Origin: Flavobacteriaceae bacterium CRH
Lineage (GTDB): Bacteria; Bacteroidota; Bacteroidia; Flavobacteriales; Flavobacteriaceae
DNA: 64,000 nucleotides
NCBI GenBank assembly: GCA_001507425.1
Contig: LMAJ01000002.1
Coordinates: 170,295 to 234,294 of the forward strand
Reading direction: 5' to 3'
Position numbers and translations under genes: made by a program
Part shown: piece after piece, positions 9,193 to 17,717 of the stretch
Layout of the letters: every line of letters starts with the position of its first letter
Numbering within the stretch: position 1 is the first letter of the stretch
Notes under the pieces: model-generated
Told to the model about the DNA's origin: nothing
Seen by the model: the letters and a program-made list of their open reading frames with translations, nothing else
Databases searched by the model: none

Positions 9193-9519
9193 TTAATCGA
9201 TATGAAATACCTCTTTTAAAGAAACTGCAACGGGCGAATTATCCGGATTTGTTTCCATAATATCAGCCATGTACGCCCACCATTTTTTTACAACGGGATG
9301 ATTTGGTAAATAATTGAAATCGAAATCCGGGCTTATTTTCTGAACTCCAAAAAGCGTCAGTGTTTCTTCATCCAAAAAAATACTGTAATCCTGAATTCCG
9401 GTTTCTGAAAGTAATGTTTGTAATTCCGGCCAAATTTGATCGTGTCGTTTTTTATATTCTGCTTCAAAACCTGGCTTTAATTTCATTTTGAATGCATTTC
9501 TAATAAAGGTATTTTTCAT
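9193..9519 (-). CDS. rhaM: L-rhamnose mutarotase
   Basis: RhaM interconverts alpha- and beta-L-rhamnopyranose before isomerisation. The motifs IRNAFKMKLKPGFEAEYKKR and KKWWAYMADIMETNPDNSP are characteristic. I chose the ATG at 9519 (108 residues), which fits the family length of about 104. An in-frame ATG at 9573 would give 126 residues and overlap the upstream stop as ATGA, so translation may be coupled from there. The 18-residue extension (MTTLLKFESLTKLNKHSK) has no family counterpart that I recognise. No other rhamnose catabolic genes are visible, so isomerase, kinase and aldolase must lie elsewhere. Confidence 0.88.
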   Translation of the reverse strand: MKNTFIRNAFKMKLKPGFEAEYKKRHDQIWPELQTLLSETGIQDYSIFLDEETLTLFGVQKISPDFDFNYLPNHPVVKKWWAYMADIMETNPDNSPVAVSLKEVFHID

Positions 9520-9569
9520 TTTTGAGTGTTTATTTAATTTTGTCAAACTTTCAAACTTTAACAAAGTTG

Positions 9570-10643
9570 TCATGATATAATTTTAAAAATAAATGCCGAA
9601 GCTGTTTCGTACTTTCCGCCTTGAGAAGCTGTAAATAAATAGGTTGCTTTTCCGTTTTGAAACAATAATTGCGGACGCTCGGCACGACCGTATCGGTTTA
9701 AATGTTTGGGAGCTTCGGGCAGTGTTACATACTTATTTAAGGGTTGATAAGAAATTGAAGGTTTGCTCCAGTGAATTCCATCATCAGAATCCATGTATAA
9801 ACCATTATCACTTCCGAAAACGCCCATATCCCTGGCCAACATCTTGAATTTCTTGTTTTCGTACCAGACAAAAGCATCTTCGCATTGTTTGTTGTCTCCC
9901 AGTTTTGAGAAATCTATTAAAGGGTTATTTTCATATTTGATATAAGGTCCGTGAAGCGATTTTGAAATGGCTAAACCGTATTTTCTATTTCCTTTAATTG
10001 GGAATTTTGGATGCACATAATTGTCGGTATCTAACGATTTATAATACAACCAATATTCTCCGTTTGGATGTTTTAAAAAAGAAGGATTTGTGGTTAAAAG
10101 ATCATCCCAACTGCCATTTTCTCCTGGTAATAATAATGGTTTATCTGGCCTTTCCCACGGACCGTAAAGCGAATCTGAAGTGGCTAAACCAATACGTTTG
10201 GTATCCATTTTTCCATTTGAATTTCCTATGAAAAACAACGCATATTTTCCATCTACAAAATGAATACTTGGATTATGACAAGTTGTAGCATCCCAAAAAC
10301 CTGCTCCGCGAGGCGCCAAAATAGTGCTTATATATTCGTATGGCCCTTCGGGATTATTAGCAACGGCGTGTGCAATTTCAGAACTGCTGATCCAGCCGCT
10401 CATTCCTTTTGCTTTTGGCCAGCGGGAAAAAAAGACATGAATTTTTCCATCCGGTCCTTCTATAGGGCTGTTGCACCAAACATAATAATCTTCAAATTCA
10501 AGCGCACGTCCAACGGGTCGAAGCTTTTTTTCGAAATCAGAAAGGTTCGGATCATTTGGAAAATTGTTGCTTCTAATGGGAAATGGCAGGCATAAGGCCA
10601 TTAAAGCAAGTGAATTTCCAATTATAAATTTTCTTCGGTTCAT
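9570..10643 (-). CDS. Five-bladed beta-propeller glycosidase-like protein with Tat-type signal
   Basis: The protein has 357 residues. The N-terminus MNRRKFIIGNSLALMALCLP has the twin arginine and hydrophobic stretch of a Tat signal. The body looks like a GH43/GH117/GH137-type propeller: VWCNSPIEGPDGKIHVFFSR, HNPSIHFVDGKYALFFIGNS, repeated SDSLYGPWERP and SKSLHGPYIKY blades, CEDAFVWYENKKFKMLARD and RAERPQLLFQNGKATYLF. I cannot assign an exact family. A role in removing a side-chain sugar from rhamnogalacturonan is inferred from location. Its stop overlaps a possible start of the mutarotase gene. Confidence 0.7.
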   Translation of the reverse strand: MNRRKFIIGNSLALMALCLPFPIRSNNFPNDPNLSDFEKKLRPVGRALEFEDYYVWCNSPIEGPDGKIHVFFSRWPKAKGMSGWISSSEIAHAVANNPEGPYEYISTILAPRGAGFWDATTCHNPSIHFVDGKYALFFIGNSNGKMDTKRIGLATSDSLYGPWERPDKPLLLPGENGSWDDLLTTNPSFLKHPNGEYWLYYKSLDTDNYVHPKFPIKGNRKYGLAISKSLHGPYIKYENNPLIDFSKLGDNKQCEDAFVWYENKKFKMLARDMGVFGSDNGLYMDSDDGIHWSKPSISYQPLNKYVTLPEAPKHLNRYGRAERPQLLFQNGKATYLFTASQGGKYETASAFIFKIIS

Positions 10644-10680
10644 ATTAATTTTAAAATTTCGGTAATCTTATTACCAGTAA

Positions 10681-10782
10681 TTGTCATCCCGAGGAACGAG
10701 GGATCACACTAGAAACTCCGCAATCAAAATCACCAATCTATGTCGAGTTGCGCGTGTGATCCCTCGTTCCTCGGAATGACAA
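10681..10782. repeat. ~100-bp palindromic intergenic element, copy 2 (inverted)
   Basis: Arms at 10681-10709 and 10754-10782 are complementary with one mismatch. The loop, read on the other strand, matches the loops of copies 1 and 3 (AGATTGGTGATTTTGATTGC), so this copy lies in the opposite orientation. Confidence 0.92.
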
Positions 10783-10915
10783 ACTTTGCGTCTAGTTTGT
10801 TAAATTTTAGTGAGGTTATTTCATTCCTCGCATTGACAAAATTTGTGGTTACTTTGTCGAATTTAATGAGGTTGCTTCGTTCTTCACATTGACGTACTTT
10901 GTTATCTTTATATTG
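10783..10915. repeat. Decayed tandem copies of the palindromic element's right arm
   Basis: Two imperfect ~55-bp units follow copy 2. They contain TTCATTCCTCGCATTGACAA and TTCGTTCTTCACATTGACGT, each resembling the right-arm end TCGTTCCTCGGAATGACAAA. No gene is seen. Confidence 0.65.
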
Positions 10916-10923
10916 TTATACTT

Positions 10924-12465
10924 TCAATGCTTTTTCTCTGTTTTGATTTCCCAATCATCTGTTCTAAAGGGTGAAGCAGGTAAATTTTCCTTATTGAATA
11001 AATTAGGTTCCGGCACTGCTTTCCAGGCAAATCGAACGGCTACAGGATCTTTTACTTGTGAGGCAGAAACGACCACTGTTTTTCCATCAATTTTAGCATT
11101 TGCAGGATAAAAAACCTGATCATTTCCTGCTATTTCGAATTCTTTCAGCAACTCTCCATTTTGCTTTAATCCAGATTCGGCATAATCAAAAAACAACTGA
11201 ATTTTTTGTTTCTTAATTTTCATATGATTGTAAATGGGTCCTGAATACACCAATTTATTTTCGCCATAGGTTTTAGCGCGGGCGATTAAAGCCAATCGGT
11301 GACCAACCGTTTGTTTGTCTATGGGGTGAATATTTTGTGCGTCGCCAACATCTGTGGTTACAACCATTCCGCTGTTTGGGATGGTTTTTAACGACAATAA
11401 TTGTGCTTCTCGTATGGCTGCATTTTGTCCTTTATGAGGTGTAATCTGTACGTAATAAAAAGGGAAATCGCCTTGCTTCCATTCTGCTCTCCAGCTTTTT
11501 ACCATTGCGGGAAATAAAGTACGGTACAAATAAGCTTTTCCTGCATTACTTTCGCCCTGATACCAAATCGCACCTTTTATGGTGTAATTTACCAGAGGAT
11601 GCAACATGGCATTGTATAACACATACGAAGTTTTATTGGGTTCTTTTTTAGGCTTTTTTAATTGTGCTTTTGGTGCGTTTTCAGCGCTTGTAATTTGTTC
11701 GTTTGTTAAACTCAAATAATAAGCTTCTAGTTTTTCCTGATGTACTTTTTCGTTTTTGGCATCTTCCTCAAGAATGGGTAAAAAAGCAACATCTTCTTCT
11801 AAAATATTTTGAGCTGTCCAGGCTTCGGCTTTTGTTCCTCCCCACGAAGTCGAAATTAACCCAATTGGAACATTTAATTTTTGGTATAAATCCCTTCCGA
11901 AAAAGTAAGCTACGGCTGAGAATGTTTTGATTCTTTCCGGCGTACATACTTTCCAGCTTCCTACAACATTTTCAAGTGGTTGCGGCGCTGCATTAAGGGC
12001 AACTGTAAAAAATCTGATCGTATTGTAAGAAGCATTTTTTACTTCTTCTTCGTAATTTTTAACTCCGGTTTTCCAGGTGCCTTCTTCTCTTCCAACAGGA
12101 AAAAACATATTCGATTGTCCTGAACAAAGCCAAACTTCTCCGATTAAAACATTATTAAGTACAATTTTATTACTTGCTGTTATGGTAATCGTATAGTTTT
12201 TATCGCTTCCGTTTGGTGTATCGACAGTTGTTTTCCAATTCCCTTCTGCATTTGCCTGAATTTCAATTGGGGCATTTAGCCAATCTAACTGAATGTTTAT
12301 TTTTTCGTTTGGTGATGCCCAACCCCATAAATTGACTTTTGCATTTTGCTGCAAAACCATATTATCACTCACTAATGCGGGCAATTTTACCTGAGCTGAC
12401 AGCGAAAATTCTACCATTAAAAGGAATAAAAACAGCAGGCGTTTTTTTAAGTAAATCATTGGCAT
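10924..12465 (-). CDS. Secreted sialate-O-acetylesterase-type carbohydrate esterase
   Basis: The protein has 513 residues with a signal peptide (about 1-24). An N-terminal beta-sandwich (LPALVSDNMVLQQNAKVNLW, GNWKTTVDTP) precedes the SGNH core. SGQSNM (Ser118) is the nucleophile block; AIWYQGESNAGK and TTDVGDAQNIHPIDK supply later blocks with the His. Members are annotated as sialate O-acetylesterases, but in pectin loci they probably deacetylate plant polysaccharides; that is inference here. It carries its own CAGGAT operator 50 nt upstream, so it starts a transcription unit separate from SusCD. Confidence 0.85.
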   Translation of the reverse strand: MPMIYLKKRLLFLFLLMVEFSLSAQVKLPALVSDNMVLQQNAKVNLWGWASPNEKINIQLDWLNAPIEIQANAEGNWKTTVDTPNGSDKNYTITITASNKIVLNNVLIGEVWLCSGQSNMFFPVGREEGTWKTGVKNYEEEVKNASYNTIRFFTVALNAAPQPLENVVGSWKVCTPERIKTFSAVAYFFGRDLYQKLNVPIGLISTSWGGTKAEAWTAQNILEEDVAFLPILEEDAKNEKVHQEKLEAYYLSLTNEQITSAENAPKAQLKKPKKEPNKTSYVLYNAMLHPLVNYTIKGAIWYQGESNAGKAYLYRTLFPAMVKSWRAEWKQGDFPFYYVQITPHKGQNAAIREAQLLSLKTIPNSGMVVTTDVGDAQNIHPIDKQTVGHRLALIARAKTYGENKLVYSGPIYNHMKIKKQKIQLFFDYAESGLKQNGELLKEFEIAGNDQVFYPANAKIDGKTVVVSASQVKDPVAVRFAWKAVPEPNLFNKENLPASPFRTDDWEIKTEKKH

Positions 12466-12487
12466 TAATTTATTAAGTATAAAACAT

Positions 12488-12532
12488 TAAATTTAAAATA
12501 ACTGAATCCAAAAAGCATCCTGTGCTTTCCTG
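12488..12532 (-). promoter_or_regulatory. CAGGAT operator and -7 box for the sialate-type esterase
   Basis: The minus strand reads CAGGAAAGCACAGGATGC (12515-12532). It has a 10-bp hexamer period and one degenerate half. After 21 nt comes TAAATTTA (12488-12495), close to TAnnTTTG. Confidence 0.6.
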
Positions 12533-12551
12533 TTTTTTGTAGGAAAATGAA

Positions 12552-12579
12552 AAAATGCTGTCTCAAAAGACAGCATTTT
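12552..12579 (-). terminator. Terminator of the first susCD operon
   Basis: A perfect 12-bp stem, AAAATGCTGTCT / AGACAGCATTTT, with a 4-nt loop lies 42 nt after the susD stop. On the minus strand it is followed by a T-rich tract. It separates SusCD from the esterase promoter. Confidence 0.9.
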
Positions 12580-12620
12580 CAAAAAATAAAAAAAATAAAA
12601 AAAATTGGAGGCAAAGTCTT

Positions 12621-14159
12621 TTAATCATAACCGATATTCTGGTCGTAAAGTCCGGGAACGGCTAAAATTTCTTGTAATGGAATTGGATAAATTAAGGCAT
12701 TATTATCAATAGTTCTGATTTTTCCGTCGGTATCTTCAACTGCTTTCCAGGCATTCATGGTTTCTACGGCTTTACCTGATCTTATCAAATCAAACCATCT
12801 TGTACCTTCTGAAAAGAATTCCTTTCTTCTTTCTTCAAATAATTGATCTAAAGTAATATTTAGTGCATCTGCAGGAAGTCCGGCCCTCGTTCTTACCTGA
12901 TTTACAATGGCATCAACATCTGCCTGGGTACCTCCACCGCCGTGAAGCGTACATTCTGCCATCATCATTAAAACATCTGTGTAACGTATTACCATAAAAT
13001 CTACACCCCAGTCTTCGCGACCGTTTCCGTATCTGGCCGGGTCGATGTATTTTTTGTAAACAGGAAGTGTGTAACTTCCTTTATAGGTTCCGGTTGCAAC
13101 GGTGTAATTTGTGGCAATTCCGAAAATTTTTCTCTTATCTATTACATCAAATTTATTTACAAATTCAGTAGATACTGGTTTTGCTTCTAAAGATCCTTGT
13201 GCAGAATTTATATTTACCGAAGCAAAATAAGGCTCATAGCCCACTTCTACCATAAAGTTTCCTCCAACAGCAAGTGGAAGGTTTTGAGTATACTGAATCG
13301 TTAAAACATTTTCTTTATTTGTAAGTCCCTCCACTTTAAAAATAGCTTCGTAATCTGTTCCAAATACATATAATCCACTTGTTTCAACATCACTTAATTG
13401 CTGATAGGCTTTATCCCATTCGTTTAAGCCAAGTGTCGCACCATCAATTCCGTAGGTTGGACTTGAACGTGTCATGTATACAAGTCCTAAAAATGCTTTT
13501 GCTCCGTACTGAGAAACTCTTCCGTAATTGGCGGCATCGTATGAGGGAAGAAGATCAGGAATAGCCACTTCAAGATCTGCAATAATAAAATCATAAACTT
13601 CTTTAACCGCAGTTCTTGGTATTTTTGCAGCTTCCGGTGATGTCATTGTTCTTTTAATTAACGGAACTCTTCCAAACCATCTGATTAAATCAAAATAACA
13701 GAATGCTCTAAGAAAACGCGCTTCGGCAGCCATCGCGGTTTTATCAGCAGGATTGGTGAAAATTGCATCTCCTTTTTCGGCTATTTTTTCCAGTAACTGA
13801 TTTGCTTTATTGATCGCATTATAATTTGTTACATAGGCTTCTCTTATGTAGGTATTAGAGCTTATATTGGTATAAAAACTATTAATTCCTTCCCATTCTC
13901 TTGATGCTGTAGTGGTTGCATACAAATTATCGGATCTGGTTTCGCTTAAATTCAAAACTCTGTTAGCATAACCATAGACGCTGGCACCGTGAAAAGCCAT
14001 AGAATAAGTCGCATTTCTAGCCTGGGCAAAATCGCCCGGAGTAGCATAAAAATTCTCAATTGTTCCTGAAGACAAAGGCAACTGCGTTAATTCATCATCG
14101 CAAGAGGTAAAGGCAAATACTGCCAAAACGGTTGCTGCTAAATAAATATATTTTTTCAT
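12621..14159 (-). CDS. SusD/RagB-family glycan-binding lipoprotein (first pair)
   Basis: The protein has 512 residues with a lipobox ending at Cys20 (AVFAFTSC), so an outer-membrane surface lipoprotein is expected. SusD features include a TPR-like N-terminal half (AEARFLRAFCYFDLIRWFGRVPLI) and a C-terminal RagB signature (LDQLFEERRKEFFSEGTRWFDLIRSG, INNALIYPIP-like end). It forms the lid over the SusC channel and captures oligosaccharides. It lies 6 nt downstream of susC in the same operon. A rhamnogalacturonan-derived ligand is inferred from neighbours. Confidence 0.95.
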   Translation of the reverse strand: MKKYIYLAATVLAVFAFTSCDDELTQLPLSSGTIENFYATPGDFAQARNATYSMAFHGASVYGYANRVLNLSETRSDNLYATTTASREWEGINSFYTNISSNTYIREAYVTNYNAINKANQLLEKIAEKGDAIFTNPADKTAMAAEARFLRAFCYFDLIRWFGRVPLIKRTMTSPEAAKIPRTAVKEVYDFIIADLEVAIPDLLPSYDAANYGRVSQYGAKAFLGLVYMTRSSPTYGIDGATLGLNEWDKAYQQLSDVETSGLYVFGTDYEAIFKVEGLTNKENVLTIQYTQNLPLAVGGNFMVEVGYEPYFASVNINSAQGSLEAKPVSTEFVNKFDVIDKRKIFGIATNYTVATGTYKGSYTLPVYKKYIDPARYGNGREDWGVDFMVIRYTDVLMMMAECTLHGGGGTQADVDAIVNQVRTRAGLPADALNITLDQLFEERRKEFFSEGTRWFDLIRSGKAVETMNAWKAVEDTDGKIRTIDNNALIYPIPLQEILAVPGLYDQNIGYD

Positions 14160-14165
14160 TTTATT

Positions 14166-17100
14166 TTAATTAAAATTAATGTTTAGACCAATTACCAGCG
14201 ATTTCGCCAAAGGCGCTCCTCCATAATCTACGGGTACAGAAAAATCACTATTTGAACTTGCAGAGGTATTTACAGCCTCAGGATTAAAACCAACTTTATA
14301 TTTGTTCCAGTTGAACCAGTTTTCTCCTGTTATGTATAATCTTGCATTGTCAATTCTTTTCACTCCTTTTAAAGCTTGTCGTAAATTGTATCCGAGTGAA
14401 ATACTTCTGATACTTATATAATCTGATTTATACATCCAGTCTGAATTGGCCTGATATCCAAAAGAAGTTCTCCAGTTTCCTCTCACGGCAGGATCTACAT
14501 CTAATGAGTTTTCTACAGATGACATTCCGGTACGGTCAATAGCTCTTCCGGTAAGTCCGTAAACACTTCCTCCGTTCTGGCCCTGCACTAAAACATTCAA
14601 ATCGATATCTTTATATTTGAAGGTATTGGTAATTCCCCAAGTGTATTTTGGGGTTGGATTTCCTAAATCTACCCGGTCATCAGAATTGATTTTTTTATCG
14701 CCATTCTGATCCACATATCTAGGATCTCCCAAAACCAATTTGTTTCCACCAATGGTAGTTCCGCCGGCATCAATATCAGCCTGAGTTACTACGCCGTTTT
14801 GTTTCAATCCGAATATGGTATACATTGGCTTTCCTACTTCTAATTTTATAAACGGAACTCCTCCATCAAAACTATTGCTAATCTCAATTTTAGACTGATC
14901 TGGCCCTAATGCCATAACCTTGTTTTCGTTATGGCTTAAGTTGGCCGATGTTCTCCATTCAAAGTCATTTGTTTTAACATTCAAAGAGTTTAATTCAAAT
15001 TCCCATCCCTGATTTTGAACTTCTCCAACATTGGTCAGATAACTGGTAAATCCGGTGGCTCCAACTATCGGAACTCTTAAAAGTAATTCACTATTATTTT
15101 TTCTGTACACTTCAAATGTTCCTGAAAGCCTGTTTTTTATAAATCCAAAATCCAAACCTAAATCAATACTACGCGATTCTTCCCAGTGCAGCGAAGGATT
15201 TGCTATTGATGATGCTCCCTGCCCAATTGCAGCAACACCGCCAATAGAATAATTATAACTTGCCAAAGTTGCATACGAAGCATAACTTCCAATATTGTTA
15301 CTTCCGTTAATACCTCCACTAGCCCTTAGTTTTAAATCACTTAGCCATTCAACGTCTTTCAAAAACTCTTCTTGTTTGGCTCTCCATCCTAATGAAACAG
15401 AAGGAAAAACTCCCCATTGTCTTTCTGTTCCAAATTTTGAAGAACCATCACGTCTTACACTGGCAGAAATCAGGTATTTTTCTTTGTAATTGTATTGTAA
15501 TCTGGTAAAATAAGAAAGCAATGTGCTTTTTTCCGCATTGGTAGAACCTAAAGATCCTGTTGGTAATGTCTCAACTGTTGAACTGTTGTAAAGCGCACCA
15601 GAAGATAATGTAGATTTCATGATTTCGTAAGAACTAAACGATTGTCCTAAAAGCAAATTAACATTATGATTTCCAAATGATTTATCCCAGTTTAGTGTAT
15701 TTTCATTCACTAAATTTTGTCTTCTGTAAGTATTATAAGCTCCACGTATACTTGCCTGAACATCGTTTGGCGTATAACTTTCGTTGGTATTATCTGAGTT
15801 ATCAAAGTTAATAGTCGTTTTAAAAGTCCATCCTTTAGAAAATTGATAACTGGCATAAGATGAAATCAAAGTTCTGTACATGGAATTTTTGCCTGTTCTT
15901 GCCAGTGCATTCAACATATTTGTTGTGCTGCTTCCCCATGCATATCTTGTTGTATATTGTTCTCCTGCGGCATTAGGAGCACTCTCGAAAACCGGAGTCG
16001 CCGTAAGCGCTTTAAACAATGTATTGTCTTTTCCTTCAACGCCCGGATCATTTTTAATCGAATAAGAAGGCGCAATATTAATTCCCATTTTAAAATTTTC
16101 TGAAAGCTTTACATCAACATTTGCTCTTGCAGAAAATAATGTATAATCTGTACCAATGATATATCCGGTATTTTTTTGATAGTTGGCAGATAAATAATAA
16201 TTTACAGATTCTGTAGCTCCGGAGGCTGATAATTGGTAGTTGCTGAATTCTCCTGTGCGGAAAACTTTATCCTGCCAGTCTATGTAATCTAATCCCGGAT
16301 GTCCCGGCATATCCCAACGGTCATCATACAGATACGTGAAATATCTGGAATTGGCTGTTGTAAGCGGTGTTGTCGGATTTACAGCGTTATAAGTTGCAAT
16401 TCTTTGCGCGTTGTTCTGACTCGCAGAAGCGCCTGCAATACCAGATCCTGCCCATTGAGAATCGATCATTGTTTTGGCTCTGCCAATCCATTCTTCTGAA
16501 GATAACATATCAACTCTGTTGGCTTCTTTATTGACACCACCATAAGTATTAAAAGTAAATTTTGGTTTTCCGAGTCTTCCTTTTTTTGTTGTAATTAAAA
16601 CAACACCATTTGAAGCTCTTGAACCATAAATGGATGCCGCTGCAGCATCTTTTAAAACTTCTATAGAAGCTACATCGTTAGGGTTTATATTGTCGAGCGG
16701 ACTTCCGTTTGCAAAAGCACCACTCGAATTTGAGCCTTCTGTGTAAATTGGGAATCCGTCAATTACATAAAGTGGTTCGTTTCCGGCAGTAATAGAACCG
16801 GCACCACGAATTTCTATACTAAAAGGCTGGCCGGGCAAACCTGTAGTTTGTTTTACACGAACTCCGGCAACCTGCCCTACTAAGCCCTGATCGATTCTTG
16901 AAATTGGCCTTTCGGTAAAGTTCTCTGTTTTTATACCGGATATGGCACCAGTGGTTAATTTTTTCTTTTGAGTTCCGTAACCAATAACTACGACTTCATT
17001 TAAGTTAGAACTTTCAGCATCTAAAGCAACATTATAAGTATCTGAAGTTCCTACTTTTTGTTCTCTTGTCACAAATCCTATGAAAGAAAAAACTAAAGTT

Positions 17101-17309
17101 TCGCCTTCAGAGACTTTGACACTATATTTTCCGTCGAAATCAGTACTGGCTCCACGCTTTGTCCCTTTAACGAATACGTTAACTCCGGGAATAGAAAGCT
17201 TAGACGGATCAGTAACTGTTCCTGTAACCACTTTTTCTTGCGCATAACCAGCAGCCTGGAGCAATCCAAACAGGGTTATAATCAGCAAAATATTAATTTT
17301 ATTTTTCAT
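14166..17309 (-). CDS. SusC-type TonB-dependent outer-membrane transporter (first pair)
   Basis: The protein has 1047 residues with a signal peptide (about 1-23). A carboxypeptidase-regulatory-like domain follows (about 27-105, VTGTVTDPSKLSIPGVNVFV, STDFDGKYSV). The plug begins at NEVVVIGYGTQKKKLTTGAI and contains IEVLKDAAAASIYGSRASNG, the standard SusC signature. A 22-strand barrel fills the rest, ending in a terminal Asn after IGLNINF. It imports oligosaccharides using TonB energy. The promoter (17344-17388) carries the two-hexamer operator, so the pair is probably induced with the divergent GH106/GH105 operon. Confidence 0.96.
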   Translation of the reverse strand: MKNKINILLIITLFGLLQAAGYAQEKVVTGTVTDPSKLSIPGVNVFVKGTKRGASTDFDGKYSVKVSEGETLVFSFIGFVTREQKVGTSDTYNVALDAESSNLNEVVVIGYGTQKKKLTTGAISGIKTENFTERPISRIDQGLVGQVAGVRVKQTTGLPGQPFSIEIRGAGSITAGNEPLYVIDGFPIYTEGSNSSGAFANGSPLDNINPNDVASIEVLKDAAAASIYGSRASNGVVLITTKKGRLGKPKFTFNTYGGVNKEANRVDMLSSEEWIGRAKTMIDSQWAGSGIAGASASQNNAQRIATYNAVNPTTPLTTANSRYFTYLYDDRWDMPGHPGLDYIDWQDKVFRTGEFSNYQLSASGATESVNYYLSANYQKNTGYIIGTDYTLFSARANVDVKLSENFKMGINIAPSYSIKNDPGVEGKDNTLFKALTATPVFESAPNAAGEQYTTRYAWGSSTTNMLNALARTGKNSMYRTLISSYASYQFSKGWTFKTTINFDNSDNTNESYTPNDVQASIRGAYNTYRRQNLVNENTLNWDKSFGNHNVNLLLGQSFSSYEIMKSTLSSGALYNSSTVETLPTGSLGSTNAEKSTLLSYFTRLQYNYKEKYLISASVRRDGSSKFGTERQWGVFPSVSLGWRAKQEEFLKDVEWLSDLKLRASGGINGSNNIGSYASYATLASYNYSIGGVAAIGQGASSIANPSLHWEESRSIDLGLDFGFIKNRLSGTFEVYRKNNSELLLRVPIVGATGFTSYLTNVGEVQNQGWEFELNSLNVKTNDFEWRTSANLSHNENKVMALGPDQSKIEISNSFDGGVPFIKLEVGKPMYTIFGLKQNGVVTQADIDAGGTTIGGNKLVLGDPRYVDQNGDKKINSDDRVDLGNPTPKYTWGITNTFKYKDIDLNVLVQGQNGGSVYGLTGRAIDRTGMSSVENSLDVDPAVRGNWRTSFGYQANSDWMYKSDYISIRSISLGYNLRQALKGVKRIDNARLYITGENWFNWNKYKVGFNPEAVNTSASSNSDFSVPVDYGGAPLAKSLVIGLNINFN

Positions 17310-17343
17310 AAAAAGTTTAATTTGGTTAATTAATTAGTTTACT

Positions 17344-17388
17344 CAAATTTATTTAGAAGCATACGCCACAGCATCCTGTAGTATCCTG
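17344..17388 (-). promoter_or_regulatory. CAGGAT operator and -7 box for the first susCD operon
   Basis: The minus strand reads GCAGGATACTACAGGATGC (17371-17389): two perfect CAGGAT hexamers with a 10-bp period. After 21 nt comes TAAATTTG (17344-17351), a perfect TAnnTTTG box. Confidence 0.8.
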
Positions 17389-17601
17389 CTAGTTTTCAAT
17401 ATCTTATAATTATTTTTTAGTTTTTTTTAACTTAAACGCCTTATAAGTCATTGATTTACAATGCGAAAAATGTAATTATTATATTAAAAATTTTATTCAT
17501 TTATTTTTATTATTACATATTTAATTCATTAAAAAAATAAGAAATGATAAAAAAATTAACCAATTTTAAGTATATATAATTTTTGTAAAAATATTTTCAA
17601 A

Positions 17602-17646
17602 CAGGATGCTACAGGATAGCAATTTCATGAAGTACTAATACTTTTA
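17602..17646 (+). promoter_or_regulatory. CAGGAT operator and -7 box for the GH106-GH105 operon
   Basis: CAGGATGCTACAGGATAGC (17602-17620) has two perfect hexamers with a 10-bp period. After 21 nt comes TACTTTTA (17639-17646), one base from TAnnTTTG. This predicts a leader of about 65 nt. Confidence 0.75.
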
Positions 17647-17717
17647 CTACATAGTCTTATCGTTTTCAAAACGAATAGATAATTTTAAGCCACTATAACA
17701 ATTTTGAATATTTTATA

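Larger units (their letters stand above)
17310..17717. other. Divergent intergenic region between susC and the GH106 gene
   Basis: This 408-nt AT-rich gap holds two outward-facing promoters, each with a CAGGAT direct repeat and -7 box (listed separately). Between them, about 17400-17600, I see only poly-A/T tracts and no ORF or RNA-like structure. Confidence 0.8.

Noticed and set aside
10924..12465. Sialic acid metabolism
   Set aside because: Only the esterase carries the sialate name; no sialidase, lyase or epimerase is present. Context is pectin.
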